Positions 53,512 to 60,281 of a DNA stretch of 64,000 bases are shown here, one piece after another (positions within the stretch are counted from its first letter, which is position 1; every line of letters starts with the position of its first letter). Position numbers and translations under genes: made by a program. The notes beneath the pieces were generated by a model. That model was not told the DNA's origin. It searched no databases and saw nothing but the letters and a program-made list of their open reading frames with translations. The DNA is from Aminomonas paucivorans DSM 12260 (GTDB lineage Bacteria; Synergistota; Synergistia; Synergistales; Synergistaceae): the NCBI RefSeq assembly GCF_000165795.1, contig NZ_CM001022.1:1707812-1771811 (forward strand), in the 5' to 3' direction.

Positions 53512-54441
53512 ATGGGGAGCGCCGTTCCGATTCGCAAGGTCTTGCCTACCCTGTCACAGATGGTCGAAGAGTACCTTGATGAACGAAGCCTGGACCTTGC
53601 GCCATCCACCGTGAAGAACCAAGGCTATATCCTACGGCAGTTCGCCGCCCAGAGCCAGGATGAAGGGAACCGAGCCGACGCGGTGCGACTCCTTCAGCAC
53701 GCCAAGAGTCCCAACGTCCACAACCTCTACCGCGCCACGCTGAAATGCTTCTTCGACTGGTGCATCTCCCAGGGCTACCGCACCGACAACCCCGGCGAGG
53801 GGATTCGGACGAAGAAGGGCACCCACAAGTTCATCGATACCCCGGTACAGGCCCTTGATTCCTTCATCCGAGAGGGGTTCGACACCACCACCTATGTGGG
53901 CCTCCGCGACAAGGCCGCTGTCCTGTTTCTCATCGACACGGGAGCCAGGCCGAACGAAGCATGGCAGCTTCGCCCTGAAGACGTGGACCTAGTGCAGGGG
54001 ATCGCCCTTCTCCGCGCCGAGACCACCAAGACGCGCACACCCAGGACCGTGTTCTTCTCGAAGCCCACCGCAAAGCTGCTGAACACCCTTCTGGGGAACC
54101 GCCCCGACTGGTGGGGCCCAGACGTGCCGATCTTCGCCGCCTCCACAGGAAGTCCCATGACCTCTACGGAGTTCGGACACCGCCTCCGCCCCGTCACCGC
54201 CCGGTTCGGGTTGAACCTCACCGTCTACAGCCTTCGGCACATCTTCGCCACCAATTTTCTGAGGGGAGGAGGGAGCGCCTTGGAACTACAGCGCATCCTT
54301 GGCCACAGCAACATGACGATGACCACCCGGTACGCCAACCTGAACCGGGAGGACCTGCAAGAGGCCCATCGGCACGCCTCCCCGGTCAACGCTTTGTTCC
54401 CGGAGGCGAAACGGCACGCACCCCGGAAGCTCAAGAAATGA
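53512..54441 (+). CDS. tyrosine-type site-specific integrase
   Basis: A 309-residue phage-type integrase. An N-terminal SAM-like core-binding domain (about 10-90) is followed by the catalytic domain with Arg146 (DTGARPNEAW), Arg242 (YSLRHIFAT), His265 (ILGHSNM) and the nucleophile Tyr274 (TTRYAN). The position usually held by His three residues before Arg242 is Tyr239, a variant seen in some integrase families. ATG 53512 has GGGAGGGGG 8 nt upstream; the frame is open further upstream without a better start. First plus-strand gene after a long minus-strand run, marking the left end of an integrated element. Confidence 0.92.
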   Translation: MGSAVPIRKVLPTLSQMVEEYLDERSLDLAPSTVKNQGYILRQFAAQSQDEGNRADAVRLLQHAKSPNVHNLYRATLKCFFDWCISQGYRTDNPGEGIRTKKGTHKFIDTPVQALDSFIREGFDTTTYVGLRDKAAVLFLIDTGARPNEAWQLRPEDVDLVQGIALLRAETTKTRTPRTVFFSKPTAKLLNTLLGNRPDWWGPDVPIFAASTGSPMTSTEFGHRLRPVTARFGLNLTVYSLRHIFATNFLRGGGSALELQRILGHSNMTMTTRYANLNREDLQEAHRHASPVNALFPEAKRHAPRKLKK

Positions 54442-54863
54442 CGCCGCTCTTACCCCCCCAGAGTCCCACCTTGAGCCCCAGGAGCCACGTGGAACCCCCC
54501 AGGAGCCCCTACTTTCCCCCGGACGGGTTCGGACACCACCCGGGCCAAGGGAGGGGCCTTCTGGGGCTCCCGCGAAGGGGGCGGGAGCAGCGCGGCGGAT
54601 CGGGGCCGGGAGTGAAGGGAGCAGGCCCGGGAGGCGGCGGGACCAGGGGCCGGGGGGGAGACCTCCGGTCCTTCTCCTTTGGGAGGGTCCCCCTTCACCC
54701 CGCCGGTCACGTTCTCGGAGGGTCGTCACGCGACCGCCACGCGACCGCCGCAAGGGGTACCCAACCCCCAGGGGCCAGGAGCAGGGTGAAGGGGAACCGG
54801 TCCGCTTTGGAGCAGGTCCGCCTAACGTCGCGATCCGCGACCTTTGGGCGCTGCCGCAGGCCC

Positions 54864-54883
54864 GTGACCGGCACAGTATGCCG
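54864..54883. repeat. 20-bp near-palindromic site, copy 1
   Basis: GTGACCGGCACAGTATGCCG; matches 18 of 20 bases of a second copy at 61618-61637 inside the primase-helicase gene. Candidate binding site for an element-encoded protein. Confidence 0.5.
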
Positions 54884-55616
54884 CCCCCGGATGCCCTCAG
54901 CCGAATTGAGGCCATCCGCCAAGCTGTCCCTTACTTGAAGTAACCCCACCGCCAGGAGCAGCCCGATGGAATCGCGGATCGCGAATCCATCCGCTTCTCG
55001 TGGACTCATTGCCCCTGCGGCAGCCGGGGGAGTAGCTTCGGGAGTGGTGATGTTACCCGAGAAGGCCCTTTACCGACGCCGGTAAAATGATCCGCCTCGA
55101 CCATTCCGTTGACAGCACCGATATGATCCCAAGGATGGGGACAGTACCCCCACCCTCAAGGGGTCTAAGCAGTGGTGAGACCCTTTGCCCGGGAGCAACC
55201 GGATGGCGTCGTGAAACGCGACGGCATCCGCCGCGCCGCCGCCCAGGTCCGCCAAAGGGTGTAACAAAACGTTACCCCCCTTCCACCGCCCGGGCCATCA
55301 AAGGGCGTCGGCACTCCCGACACCCCCGAAGGGTACAAGCAGTCCTTGTCCCCCCGCCTCATGAACTACCAATTTTCAGGATTACCCCGCTTCACCGCCC
55401 AGCGCGTACCCCCTTCACCCTTTTGCACCGTCCATCCTGTACCCCTACCCAGTTAACCTACTGGCAGCCCTGCACCGGGACATTCCCCCTGCCGGGAGTC
55501 CTCCTTGACGGGTATCCTATGGCTTCCCTTCAGCTTCGCCGTACAGGCCAATGTGAGGAGACCGCGCCACGTGCCCACGGAGGGGCCCAGGACGCCCCAG
55601 GATCGCGTGTTTGGTG

Positions 55617-55638
55617 CCGGGAGGGTATCGGTGCTGCC
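55617..55638 (+). repeat. 22-bp direct repeat, copy 1
   Basis: Begins CCGGGAGGGTATCGGTG and is identical over 22 bases to 55678-55699, start-to-start distance 61 bases. An 11-base inverted partial copy (CAGCACCGATA) occurs at 55113-55123. Confidence 0.8.
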
Positions 55639-55655
55639 CGTGAGGGCACACCGCC

Positions 55656-55678
55656 GGGGGTCGTCAATTCGATGACCC
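55656..55678. repeat. 23-bp imperfect palindrome between the direct repeats
   Basis: GGGGTCGTC and GATGACCCC (8 of 9 matched) surround AATTC between the two 22-bp repeats. The arrangement repeat-palindrome-repeat suggests a protein-binding or recombination site; it also covers the stop codon of the ParB-linker-like gene. Confidence 0.6.
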
Positions 55679-56176
55679 CGGGAGGGTATCGGTGCTGCCT
55701 GTGGGGGGGGGGGAAGGCCCGTGCGTGCCGCTCTGGGGGGAGGTGTCCAACAAACACCCCCCCCTGCGCTGCGGGAGGGGGCCTGGGTGAAGGGAAAGCC
55801 CGCCCGGGATCAGGACCAACCAGGGGATTGTTAAGCCGGGTTCAGCGACATCTTGTCGCTCCGCCTCCGCCAGCCGCCGCAGGGCTTCGATCTCGTCCTG
55901 CTTGGCCTCCAGCTCCTGGGCTGCGGTGGTGGCGTTAACGGTGGGGACATGTTCACTTTTGAACGCCTCGTTGGCTACCGCATTGACCTTGCCCAGCGAG
56001 CACCCCGCCGCAGTAGCGATCTTTCTTTGTGGCACCCCCGCCGCCGCAAGACGACGGATCATCTCGTCCCGCTTCTCCCGGGTCAGGTTCCGCCGACCGA
56101 GCTGGTTCAGGTCCTCGACCAGGAACCCATGGATCAGCCCACAGCAAAGGACCGGATGAAGGGATCTCCCCCTCAC
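55664..56176 (-). CDS. ParB-linker-like helix-turn-helix protein lacking a nuclease domain
   Basis: 170 residues from GTG 56176. Residues 20-75 (EDLNQLGRRNLTREKRDEMI, then an HTH of the type GVPQRKIATAAGCSLGKVNA) look like the region that follows the N-terminal nuclease domain in ParB/Spo0J-like proteins, and a coiled coil (AAQELEAKQDEIEALRRLAE) follows. The N-terminal ParB domain itself is missing and a stop-containing region lies upstream, so the gene is either a short relative or a decayed one. The proline-rich C-terminus is encoded across an 11-base C run (G run at 55703-55713), so its frame is uncertain. Likely DNA-binding. Confidence 0.55.
   Translation of the reverse strand: MRGRSLHPVLCCGLIHGFLVEDLNQLGRRNLTREKRDEMIRRLAAAGVPQRKIATAAGCSLGKVNAVANEAFKSEHVPTVNATTAAQELEAKQDEIEALRRLAEAERQDVAEPGLTIPWLVLIPGGLSLHPGPLPQRRGGCLLDTSPQSGTHGPSPPPTGSTDTLPGSSN
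55678..55699 (+). repeat. 22-bp direct repeat, copy 2
   Basis: Identical to 55617-55638. This copy lies within the last codons of the ParB-linker-like gene, directly beside the 11-G run. Confidence 0.8.
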
Positions 56177-56217
56177 CCGGTCCTTGTCTTCCCCGTTGGT
56201 TTTGCCTTCGAGTCTCG

Positions 56218-56391
56218 CTACGGCCCCGCCATGGTCAACGACACGACCCCATCCTCCCTGGAGGAACCCAGACGAACCGCCATGTCACTCTCCAGGAACA
56301 GCACGACCCCATCCGGGCCCCCTACTTCGATCCGGGCAACGCTCAAGTCCGCCTCAAAGTCTCCCTTGGCCGTCGCTACGTGCATCTTCAT
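56218..56391 (-). CDS. small protein of unknown function (57 residues)
   Basis: Begins MKMHVATAKGDFEADLSVAR and ends TMAGP. ATG 56391 has GGGAGG 8 nt upstream, an excellent ribosome site, and codon usage is like its neighbours. It lies 39 bases after the excisionase-like gene on the same strand, so it is probably part of that operon. Predicted as a compact beta-rich protein from its alternating pattern; no family is recognised. Confidence 0.6.
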   Translation of the reverse strand: MKMHVATAKGDFEADLSVARIEVGGPDGVVLFLESDMAVRLGSSREDGVVSLTMAGP

Positions 56392-56430
56392 GGTCTACGC
56401 CTCCCGTCCACTCTACCGACCTTCCCCGCT

Positions 56431-56616
56431 CTACTCTTCCGCCTTCGCCGTGCCCCGCTGGGCTACCTCGTCCAGGGCGCTTTCCGGTACCCGCCAGGCC
56501 CTACCTACCTTTACCCCCCGAAGGTTCCCCGACCGGAGCCACCGTCCTACCGTCACCATAGAAACGCCCAGATGCTCCGCTGCCTCCTCCACCGTGTAGA
56601 GCCGTTCCGCTGTCAC
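56431..56616 (-). CDS. excisionase-like MerR-type helix-turn-helix protein
   Basis: A 61-residue protein, VTAERLYTVEEAAEHLGVSM then VTVGRWLRSGNLRGVKVGRAWRVPES, matching the single winged HTH of the excisionase/HTH_17 family. Such proteins bend DNA at attachment sites or repress small operons. GTG 56616 follows the serine recombinase stop by 11 bases with GGGGGTGAGG upstream, so both are co-transcribed. It could serve either recombinase of the element as directionality factor. Confidence 0.75.
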   Translation of the reverse strand: MTAERLYTVEEAAEHLGVSMVTVGRWLRSGNLRGVKVGRAWRVPESALDEVAQRGTAKAEE

Positions 56617-56627
56617 CGCCTCACCCC

Positions 56628-57338
56628 CTAGGCCACCCGGGCCAGGATGTACCTCACCGTCGAAGCGTGCCACTGACCGCCCCGCTTCGAGGGAACCCCT
56701 TGGGTGTTCAACCGGTCTGCAATGCCCCGCAGCGTCTCCCCCGAGTCCCGCCACTGCCGGATGAGGGAGAGCACCCCCATTTCCTTCACGTCGTCCTCCA
56801 GCAGATCCCCCGTGCGGGTCTTGCCGTAGGGCGTCGGGGAGTACGCCGTCCCCGCGTCCCGCTTGTGGGCCAAGGCCGCCTTGGTGCGCTCCGCCGTCAG
56901 GTCCCTTTCGAACTGGGCGAACCCCGCCATCATGGTCAGCATCATCCGCCCCATGGCCGATCCCGTATTGAGCGACTGCCCGCCCATGTCCACCAGGTGC
57001 AGGGCCACTCCCCGCCGCTCCCATTCCTCCGTGGTGGTCAGTGCGTCCACCGCCGACCGGAAGAGCCGGTCCAGCTTCAGGGCCACCACGTGCTGCACCT
57101 TCCCCAGGGCCACCAGATCCACAACCCGGGAGCCTTCAGGGCGGGAGTGAAGGGGAACCGTCCCGCTCACCGCCTCCTCCCGGAGGACCGCCACCACCCG
57201 AAGGCCGGAAGCCAGGGCATAGGCCCGAAGGCGCTCTTCCTGAGCATCCAGGCTCACCCCGTTCTCCGCCTGATCCAGCGTCGAGACTCGCACGTAGAGC
57301 ACCGCGTCGGTTCCGTCGCTTTGGGCCTTGCGGGTCAT
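56628..57338 (-). CDS. serine recombinase (resolvase/invertase family)
   Basis: 236 residues. The catalytic domain has Ser19 in LYVRVSTLDQAENGVSLDAQ, the conserved KLDRLFRSAVDAL arginines and the MGRMMLTMMAGFAQFERDLTAERT segment; a C-terminal recombinase/HTH part (ETLRGIADRLNTQGVPSKRG, WHASTVRYILA) follows. It lacks the large zinc-ribbon domain of long serine integrases, so it is closest to resolvases with a short recombinase domain. ATG 57338 has GGAGGTG 8 nt upstream. Roles could be multimer resolution, inversion or a second integration function. Confidence 0.88.
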   Translation of the reverse strand: MTRKAQSDGTDAVLYVRVSTLDQAENGVSLDAQEERLRAYALASGLRVVAVLREEAVSGTVPLHSRPEGSRVVDLVALGKVQHVVALKLDRLFRSAVDALTTTEEWERRGVALHLVDMGGQSLNTGSAMGRMMLTMMAGFAQFERDLTAERTKAALAHKRDAGTAYSPTPYGKTRTGDLLEDDVKEMGVLSLIRQWRDSGETLRGIADRLNTQGVPSKRGGQWHASTVRYILARVA

Positions 57339-57365
57339 GGGCTCCACCTCCCCCGGGATGTCCAT

Positions 57366-57394
57366 AGCATATCGGATCAAATATGCTCTGTCAA
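57366..57394 (-). promoter_or_regulatory. promoter and operator-like repeats of the serine recombinase gene
   Basis: TTGACA (57389-57394), 17-base spacer, TATGCT (57366-57371) on the minus strand. A perfect inverted repeat AGCATAT...ATATGCT (57366-57387) covers the -10 and spacer, and a TTGATATC/GATATTGA pair lies just upstream (57391-57410). Autorepression by a recombinase or the HTH protein is likely. Confidence 0.75.
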
Positions 57395-57460
57395 TATCAT
57401 TCGATATCAAAAGATGCCTTGTGCAGATCCGACCGGTTCTGTACAAAGATGGCCCCGGCC

Positions 57461-57489
57461 TTGTCGTCAGTAGCACTAGGTGCTAGTAT
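57461..57489 (+). promoter_or_regulatory. promoter of the toxin-antitoxin genes with palindromic operator
   Basis: TTGTCG (57461-57466), 17-base spacer, TAGTAT (57484-57489). The palindrome TAGCAC-TAG-GTGCTA (57471-57485) sits in the spacer and touches the -10, the usual place for antitoxin repression. The start codon of the first gene is only 7 bases after the -10, so the mRNA is probably leaderless. Confidence 0.65.
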
Positions 57490-57495
57490 ATCCTC

Positions 57496-57867
57496 ATGAA
57501 CCGAATCCTCCGGACTGCCCCTTTTACTCGATGGATGAAGGACAACGATGTCGACGATGCCTCCCTTGAAGCGGCGGTTCAAGAGATGGGAACAGGGTTG
57601 ATCGACGCCAGCCTTGGAGGACACCTCTACAAGAAGCGGGTAGCCCTGCACGGTCGAGGGAAGCGGGGCGGAGCCCGTACCATCGTGGCGACTCGGTACG
57701 AAGGCACGTGGTTCTTCCTCTTCGGGTTCAGGAAGAACGAACGCTCCAGCATCACGGACCGAGAAACAAAGGCATTGCAACAATTGGCCAAATCCCTGCT
57801 TGGCCTAAGCGAAAGCGAACTGGAAGCAGCCATCAAAGCGGGAGACATTCAGGAGGTGACACCATGA
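57496..57867 (+). CDS. RelE/HigB-like toxin (COG4737-type)
   Basis: 123 residues with the core pattern of ribosome-dependent mRNA endonuclease relatives: an N-terminal helix pair, then GLIDASLGGHLYKKRVALHG, KRGGARTIVATRYEGTWFFLFGFRKNERSSI and a C-terminal helix. The RxRKRGGAR-type basic strand and FLFGF motif are the family hallmarks. Toxin gene first, antitoxin second, as in higBA. No ribosome site precedes the ATG. It overlaps the antitoxin start in an ATGA arrangement. Probably stabilises the element. Confidence 0.85.
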   Translation: MNRILRTAPFTRWMKDNDVDDASLEAAVQEMGTGLIDASLGGHLYKKRVALHGRGKRGGARTIVATRYEGTWFFLFGFRKNERSSITDRETKALQQLAKSLLGLSESELEAAIKAGDIQEVTP

Positions 57868-58166
57868 GCCGCATTCTTCAGGAAGTGCACGAAACGGCCC
57901 AGGATTTGCATGCCTCGGGAGTCCTTTCGGATGAGGGGATGCGGGAGTTCGATGCCCTTTGCCTTCCGGCAATTCCCACCTACTCCCCCGAGGCCATCCG
58001 TAAGATTCGAGCCGATACCCGCTTGAATCAGAATACCCTAGCTGCCCTCCTGAATATCAGCGCCTCCACCCTTCAGAAGTGGGAAACCGGCGCAAAGAAG
58101 CCCGTTGGGGCAGCCCGAAAGCTGCTTCACATCCTGGAAACCCGGGGCATCTCCTCGCTGCTGTAA
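57864..58166 (+). CDS. HigA-like XRE-family antitoxin
   Basis: 100 residues; residues 1-40 form a helical toxin-binding part (MSRILQEVHETAQDLHASGV) and residues 43-85 an XRE helix-turn-helix (AIRKIRADTRLNQNTLAALL, NISASTLQKWETGAKKPVGA). It has a strong AGGAGGTGA site within the toxin gene, in contrast to the toxin, giving antitoxin excess. It should bind the TAGCAC/GTGCTA operator. Converges with the next gene on the minus strand. Confidence 0.88.
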   Translation: MSRILQEVHETAQDLHASGVLSDEGMREFDALCLPAIPTYSPEAIRKIRADTRLNQNTLAALLNISASTLQKWETGAKKPVGAARKLLHILETRGISSLL

Positions 58167-58213
58167 TCCTGCCCCATCGTCCCCGGGAGGATGCCGCCCC
58201 GGGCCACCGTCGC

Positions 58214-58717
58214 CTACGCCACCCCCAGCCGTCCGTCCTTTTCCAGTTCATCGACATCCAGATCAAGGAGCCGCTGCTTTTCCCCGGTTTCGTCGCGCAA
58301 CGCCTGGAGGGGATCAAGCTGTGCTTCCCCAATCAGCTCTTCGGCGATTTGCTCCGCGTCTCTCGGTTCCGGCGCAGCGGAGGTGAAGAACCTCTCCGTT
58401 CTCCACAGAAGGCCCGCCGCTACCTGGAGCTTCACGTTCGGGGAAACTTCCTCATCGTCCAGTAGCTGAAGGGTCACTTCGGCAGCCTTCATCACCGCAG
58501 CCTGGAGCTTGCCGCGCAGCTCTGACAAGACTTCGTGCCGCCGGACCTCAAGGGCCGCCCGGAAATGAGGGCTTTTCCGCGTCAGGTCCGAAACCCGCTG
58601 CCGCGACATGCCCACAGCAAGGGCCGCCGCCGTGATGCTGGCTCCCCCCGCAAGGAGTTCCACCAGGTGACGATGTCTTTCGTTGAGGCCCCCCCTGTTG
58701 CTGTCTCGTTTAGTCAA
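58214..58717 (-). CDS. phage-type helix-turn-helix protein (terminase small subunit-like)
   Basis: 167 residues with a predicted HTH at about 28-48 (ITAAALAVGMSRQRVSDLTR) followed by SPHFRAALEVRRHEVLSELR and a long helical region (VTLQLLDDEEVSPNVKLQVA). This layout is that of phBC6A51-type and small-terminase-like proteins found in phages and integrated elements. Start is TTG 58717, overlapping the helicase stop (TTGA), with GGGGGAG upstream. No large terminase is visible, so DNA packaging is not implied. Confidence 0.65.
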   Translation of the reverse strand: MTKRDSNRGGLNERHRHLVELLAGGASITAAALAVGMSRQRVSDLTRKSPHFRAALEVRRHEVLSELRGKLQAAVMKAAEVTLQLLDDEEVSPNVKLQVAAGLLWRTERFFTSAAPEPRDAEQIAEELIGEAQLDPLQALRDETGEKQRLLDLDVDELEKDGRLGVA

Positions 58718-60105
58718 CTTTGTCTCCCCCTTTCAACTTCCGTTTGTTCCGTTCCACCCCCGCACAGGGCCCGGTACACCGAGAAGAACCGGGACCGGGC
58801 TTGGTACTCCAAGACCCCGCAGCCGTCCACCAGGTCCACCACCAGGGGAACCGCCTTCCCCGGAAGGGCCCGGAGGATGCGACCTACCCGCTGTTCCAGG
58901 AGCCCCGGGTTCTTCGTGGGGGCCGTCAGGAGTAGGGCGTCCAGGACGGGGACGTTCAAGCCTTCGTCCGCCAGGTTCACCGACACCACGCAGCGCAGGG
59001 AGCCCCCTTTCAGGTCCTCCAGGATGCGTTCCCGGTCCGCCTTCGTACGACCTCCGTGCAGGGCCTCCGCCCCATACCCTTTCTCCCGAAGTCCCGCCGC
59101 CAGGACATCCGCCTGTTCCTTGCGGGAGGCCAGGATGAGGAGGGCCCTCCCTTCACCCAGAAGGCCCGCCGCCTCCCCGACGATGAGCCGGTTCCTTGGT
59201 TCGCTTCGAGCCAGCCGGGAGACGGACCGTGACCAGTCCTCCGGGTCGAACCCGGGGACAGGGAGGCCCCGAAGCCACCGCAGCGCCGGACGCACCCGCA
59301 CCCCTTCGTCCTCCAGGTCCTCCGCTTCGATCCGGGCCAGGGTCGGGCCGAGAACCGCATGGAGCAGAGGCGTCAGGCCGTCCGCCCGGGTCGGGGTCGC
59401 CGAAAGGCCGTACCGGTACACTGCGGGGAAGGCCCCCACCACCTCGCCGAAGGTCATAGCGGGGACGTGGTGGCACTCGTCCACCGCCACCAGGCCGTAC
59501 CGCCCGGTCAGGTCGCCCAGCCGTTCCGGGTCCCGCAGGCTTTGGAGCAGGGCCACGTCCACCACGCCCCCGGGGGAGTACTCCCCCGCCCCCACCAGGC
59601 CCACATGGACACCCAGCCACCGCCCCAGGTCCTCCCGAAGCTGGAAGGCCAGGTCCCGGGTATGGCACAGGACGATGGCAGGTTGCCGCCGTTTTGCGAC
59701 CAGCGCCCCCAGCAGCGCCGTTTTCCCCGCACCGCAGGGGGCCACAAGAACCCCCTGAGACCGGCCCCCCACCTGCCGCAGGGCGTTCTCCTGGTACTCC
59801 CGGAGGGTCCCCTTGAAGGTCAGGCCCAGGCCCTGGAGGAGGAGCCGATGGTCCACTAGGTCCACGTCCAACCCCCGGTCTTTGGCCTCTCGCAGCAGCC
59901 GCCCCACCAGACCCCGGGGGAGGAGGAGGGTGTCCCCCACCTCCCGGGCCAGGCACAGGGTTTCAGGGATACCTCCGGTCCAGCGCCCCGCCCGTGCCGC
60001 GCTGACGTAGGCCGGGTTCGGGGCCGAAGCCAAGGCCACCATTTGGGCCACCAGATCCCGGGAAGCCCCCTCCACCCGGGCCACCGCATCGACCACCAGC
60101 CTCAA
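58714..60105 (-). CDS. DEAD/DEAH-box helicase (SF2)
   Basis: 463 residues. Motif I LVAPCGAGKTALLG (about 120-133), motif II VDECHHVP (208-215), motif III GLSATPTRADG and motif VI QRVGRILRALPGK near 425 define an SF2 helicase of the XPB/SSL2-ERCC3 or type III restriction-subunit style. The N-terminal 95 residues resemble the damage-recognition-like region of such phage helicases. No nuclease or methylase partner is present, so replication or recombination is more likely than restriction. TTG 60105 overlaps the stop of the preceding gene; GTG 60096 is an alternative. Confidence 0.85.
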   Translation of the reverse strand: MRLVVDAVARVEGASRDLVAQMVALASAPNPAYVSAARAGRWTGGIPETLCLAREVGDTLLLPRGLVGRLLREAKDRGLDVDLVDHRLLLQGLGLTFKGTLREYQENALRQVGGRSQGVLVAPCGAGKTALLGALVAKRRQPAIVLCHTRDLAFQLREDLGRWLGVHVGLVGAGEYSPGGVVDVALLQSLRDPERLGDLTGRYGLVAVDECHHVPAMTFGEVVGAFPAVYRYGLSATPTRADGLTPLLHAVLGPTLARIEAEDLEDEGVRVRPALRWLRGLPVPGFDPEDWSRSVSRLARSEPRNRLIVGEAAGLLGEGRALLILASRKEQADVLAAGLREKGYGAEALHGGRTKADRERILEDLKGGSLRCVVSVNLADEGLNVPVLDALLLTAPTKNPGLLEQRVGRILRALPGKAVPLVVDLVDGCGVLEYQARSRFFSVYRALCGGGTEQTEVERGRQS

Positions 60106-60281
60106 GACCGCACCCCCCGCAGCAGGGCCAGGACGTCCCCGAAGCGCTCCCGCAGGTCCTCCAGATCCTCCAGCATCAGGGAGACATCCACGGGCCCGTC
60201 CAGGCCCCTGTACACCTCCATCAGGACTTCCAGCCGATCCGCGTACCGCTGCCCCGCCAGTCCCGCCAGAAGGCCGTGCAT
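60102..60281 (-). CDS. small helical protein of the replication module (59 residues)
   Basis: Begins MHGLLAGLAGQRYADRLEVL and ends ALLRGVRS; mostly alpha-helical with an acidic middle (MLEDLEDLRERFGD). It is wedged between the RuvC-like gene (TGATG overlap) and the helicase gene (TTGA overlap), so it must be translated as part of a coupled chain. Function unknown; helicase accessory protein is only a guess. Confidence 0.6.
   Translation of the reverse strand: MHGLLAGLAGQRYADRLEVLMEVYRGLDGPVDVSLMLEDLEDLRERFGDVLALLRGVRS

Larger units (their letters stand above)
54442..55663. other. palindrome-rich non-coding island of the mobile element
   Basis: No convincing gene was found in these 1222 bases on either strand. 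It holds many short inverted repeats: GTCGCG/CGCGAC at 54827-54841, a 27-base palindrome at 54965-54991 (GATGGA...TCCATC), TTTACCG/CGGTAAA at 55069-55086, GGGTCT/AGACCC at 55161-55183 and GTAAC/GTTAC at 55261-55275. A tandem CACGCGACCGC pair lies at 54727-54749. One copy of a 20-bp near-palindrome (54864-54883) and part of a direct-repeat family (55113-55123, 55617-55638) also occur. A replication origin, partition site or structured RNA would all fit. Confidence 0.5.

Noticed and set aside
54707-55009. 100-codon minus-strand ORF in the element's non-coding island
   Set aside because: Weak ribosome site, no recognisable features, and it contains a 27-base palindrome; kept as non-coding.
55087-55938. 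283-codon plus-strand ORF
   Set aside because: Proline/arginine-rich, no ribosome site, and runs antisense through the ParB-linker-like gene and the direct repeats.
58214-58717. Prophage packaging module suggested by the terminase-small-like protein
   Set aside because: No large terminase, portal or capsid gene is in the window; the domain type is also common in non-phage elements.
58714-60105. SF2 helicase as part of a restriction or defence system
   Set aside because: No methylase, nuclease or specificity gene is adjacent, and the neighbours are replication/recombination genes; a replication role is more economical.
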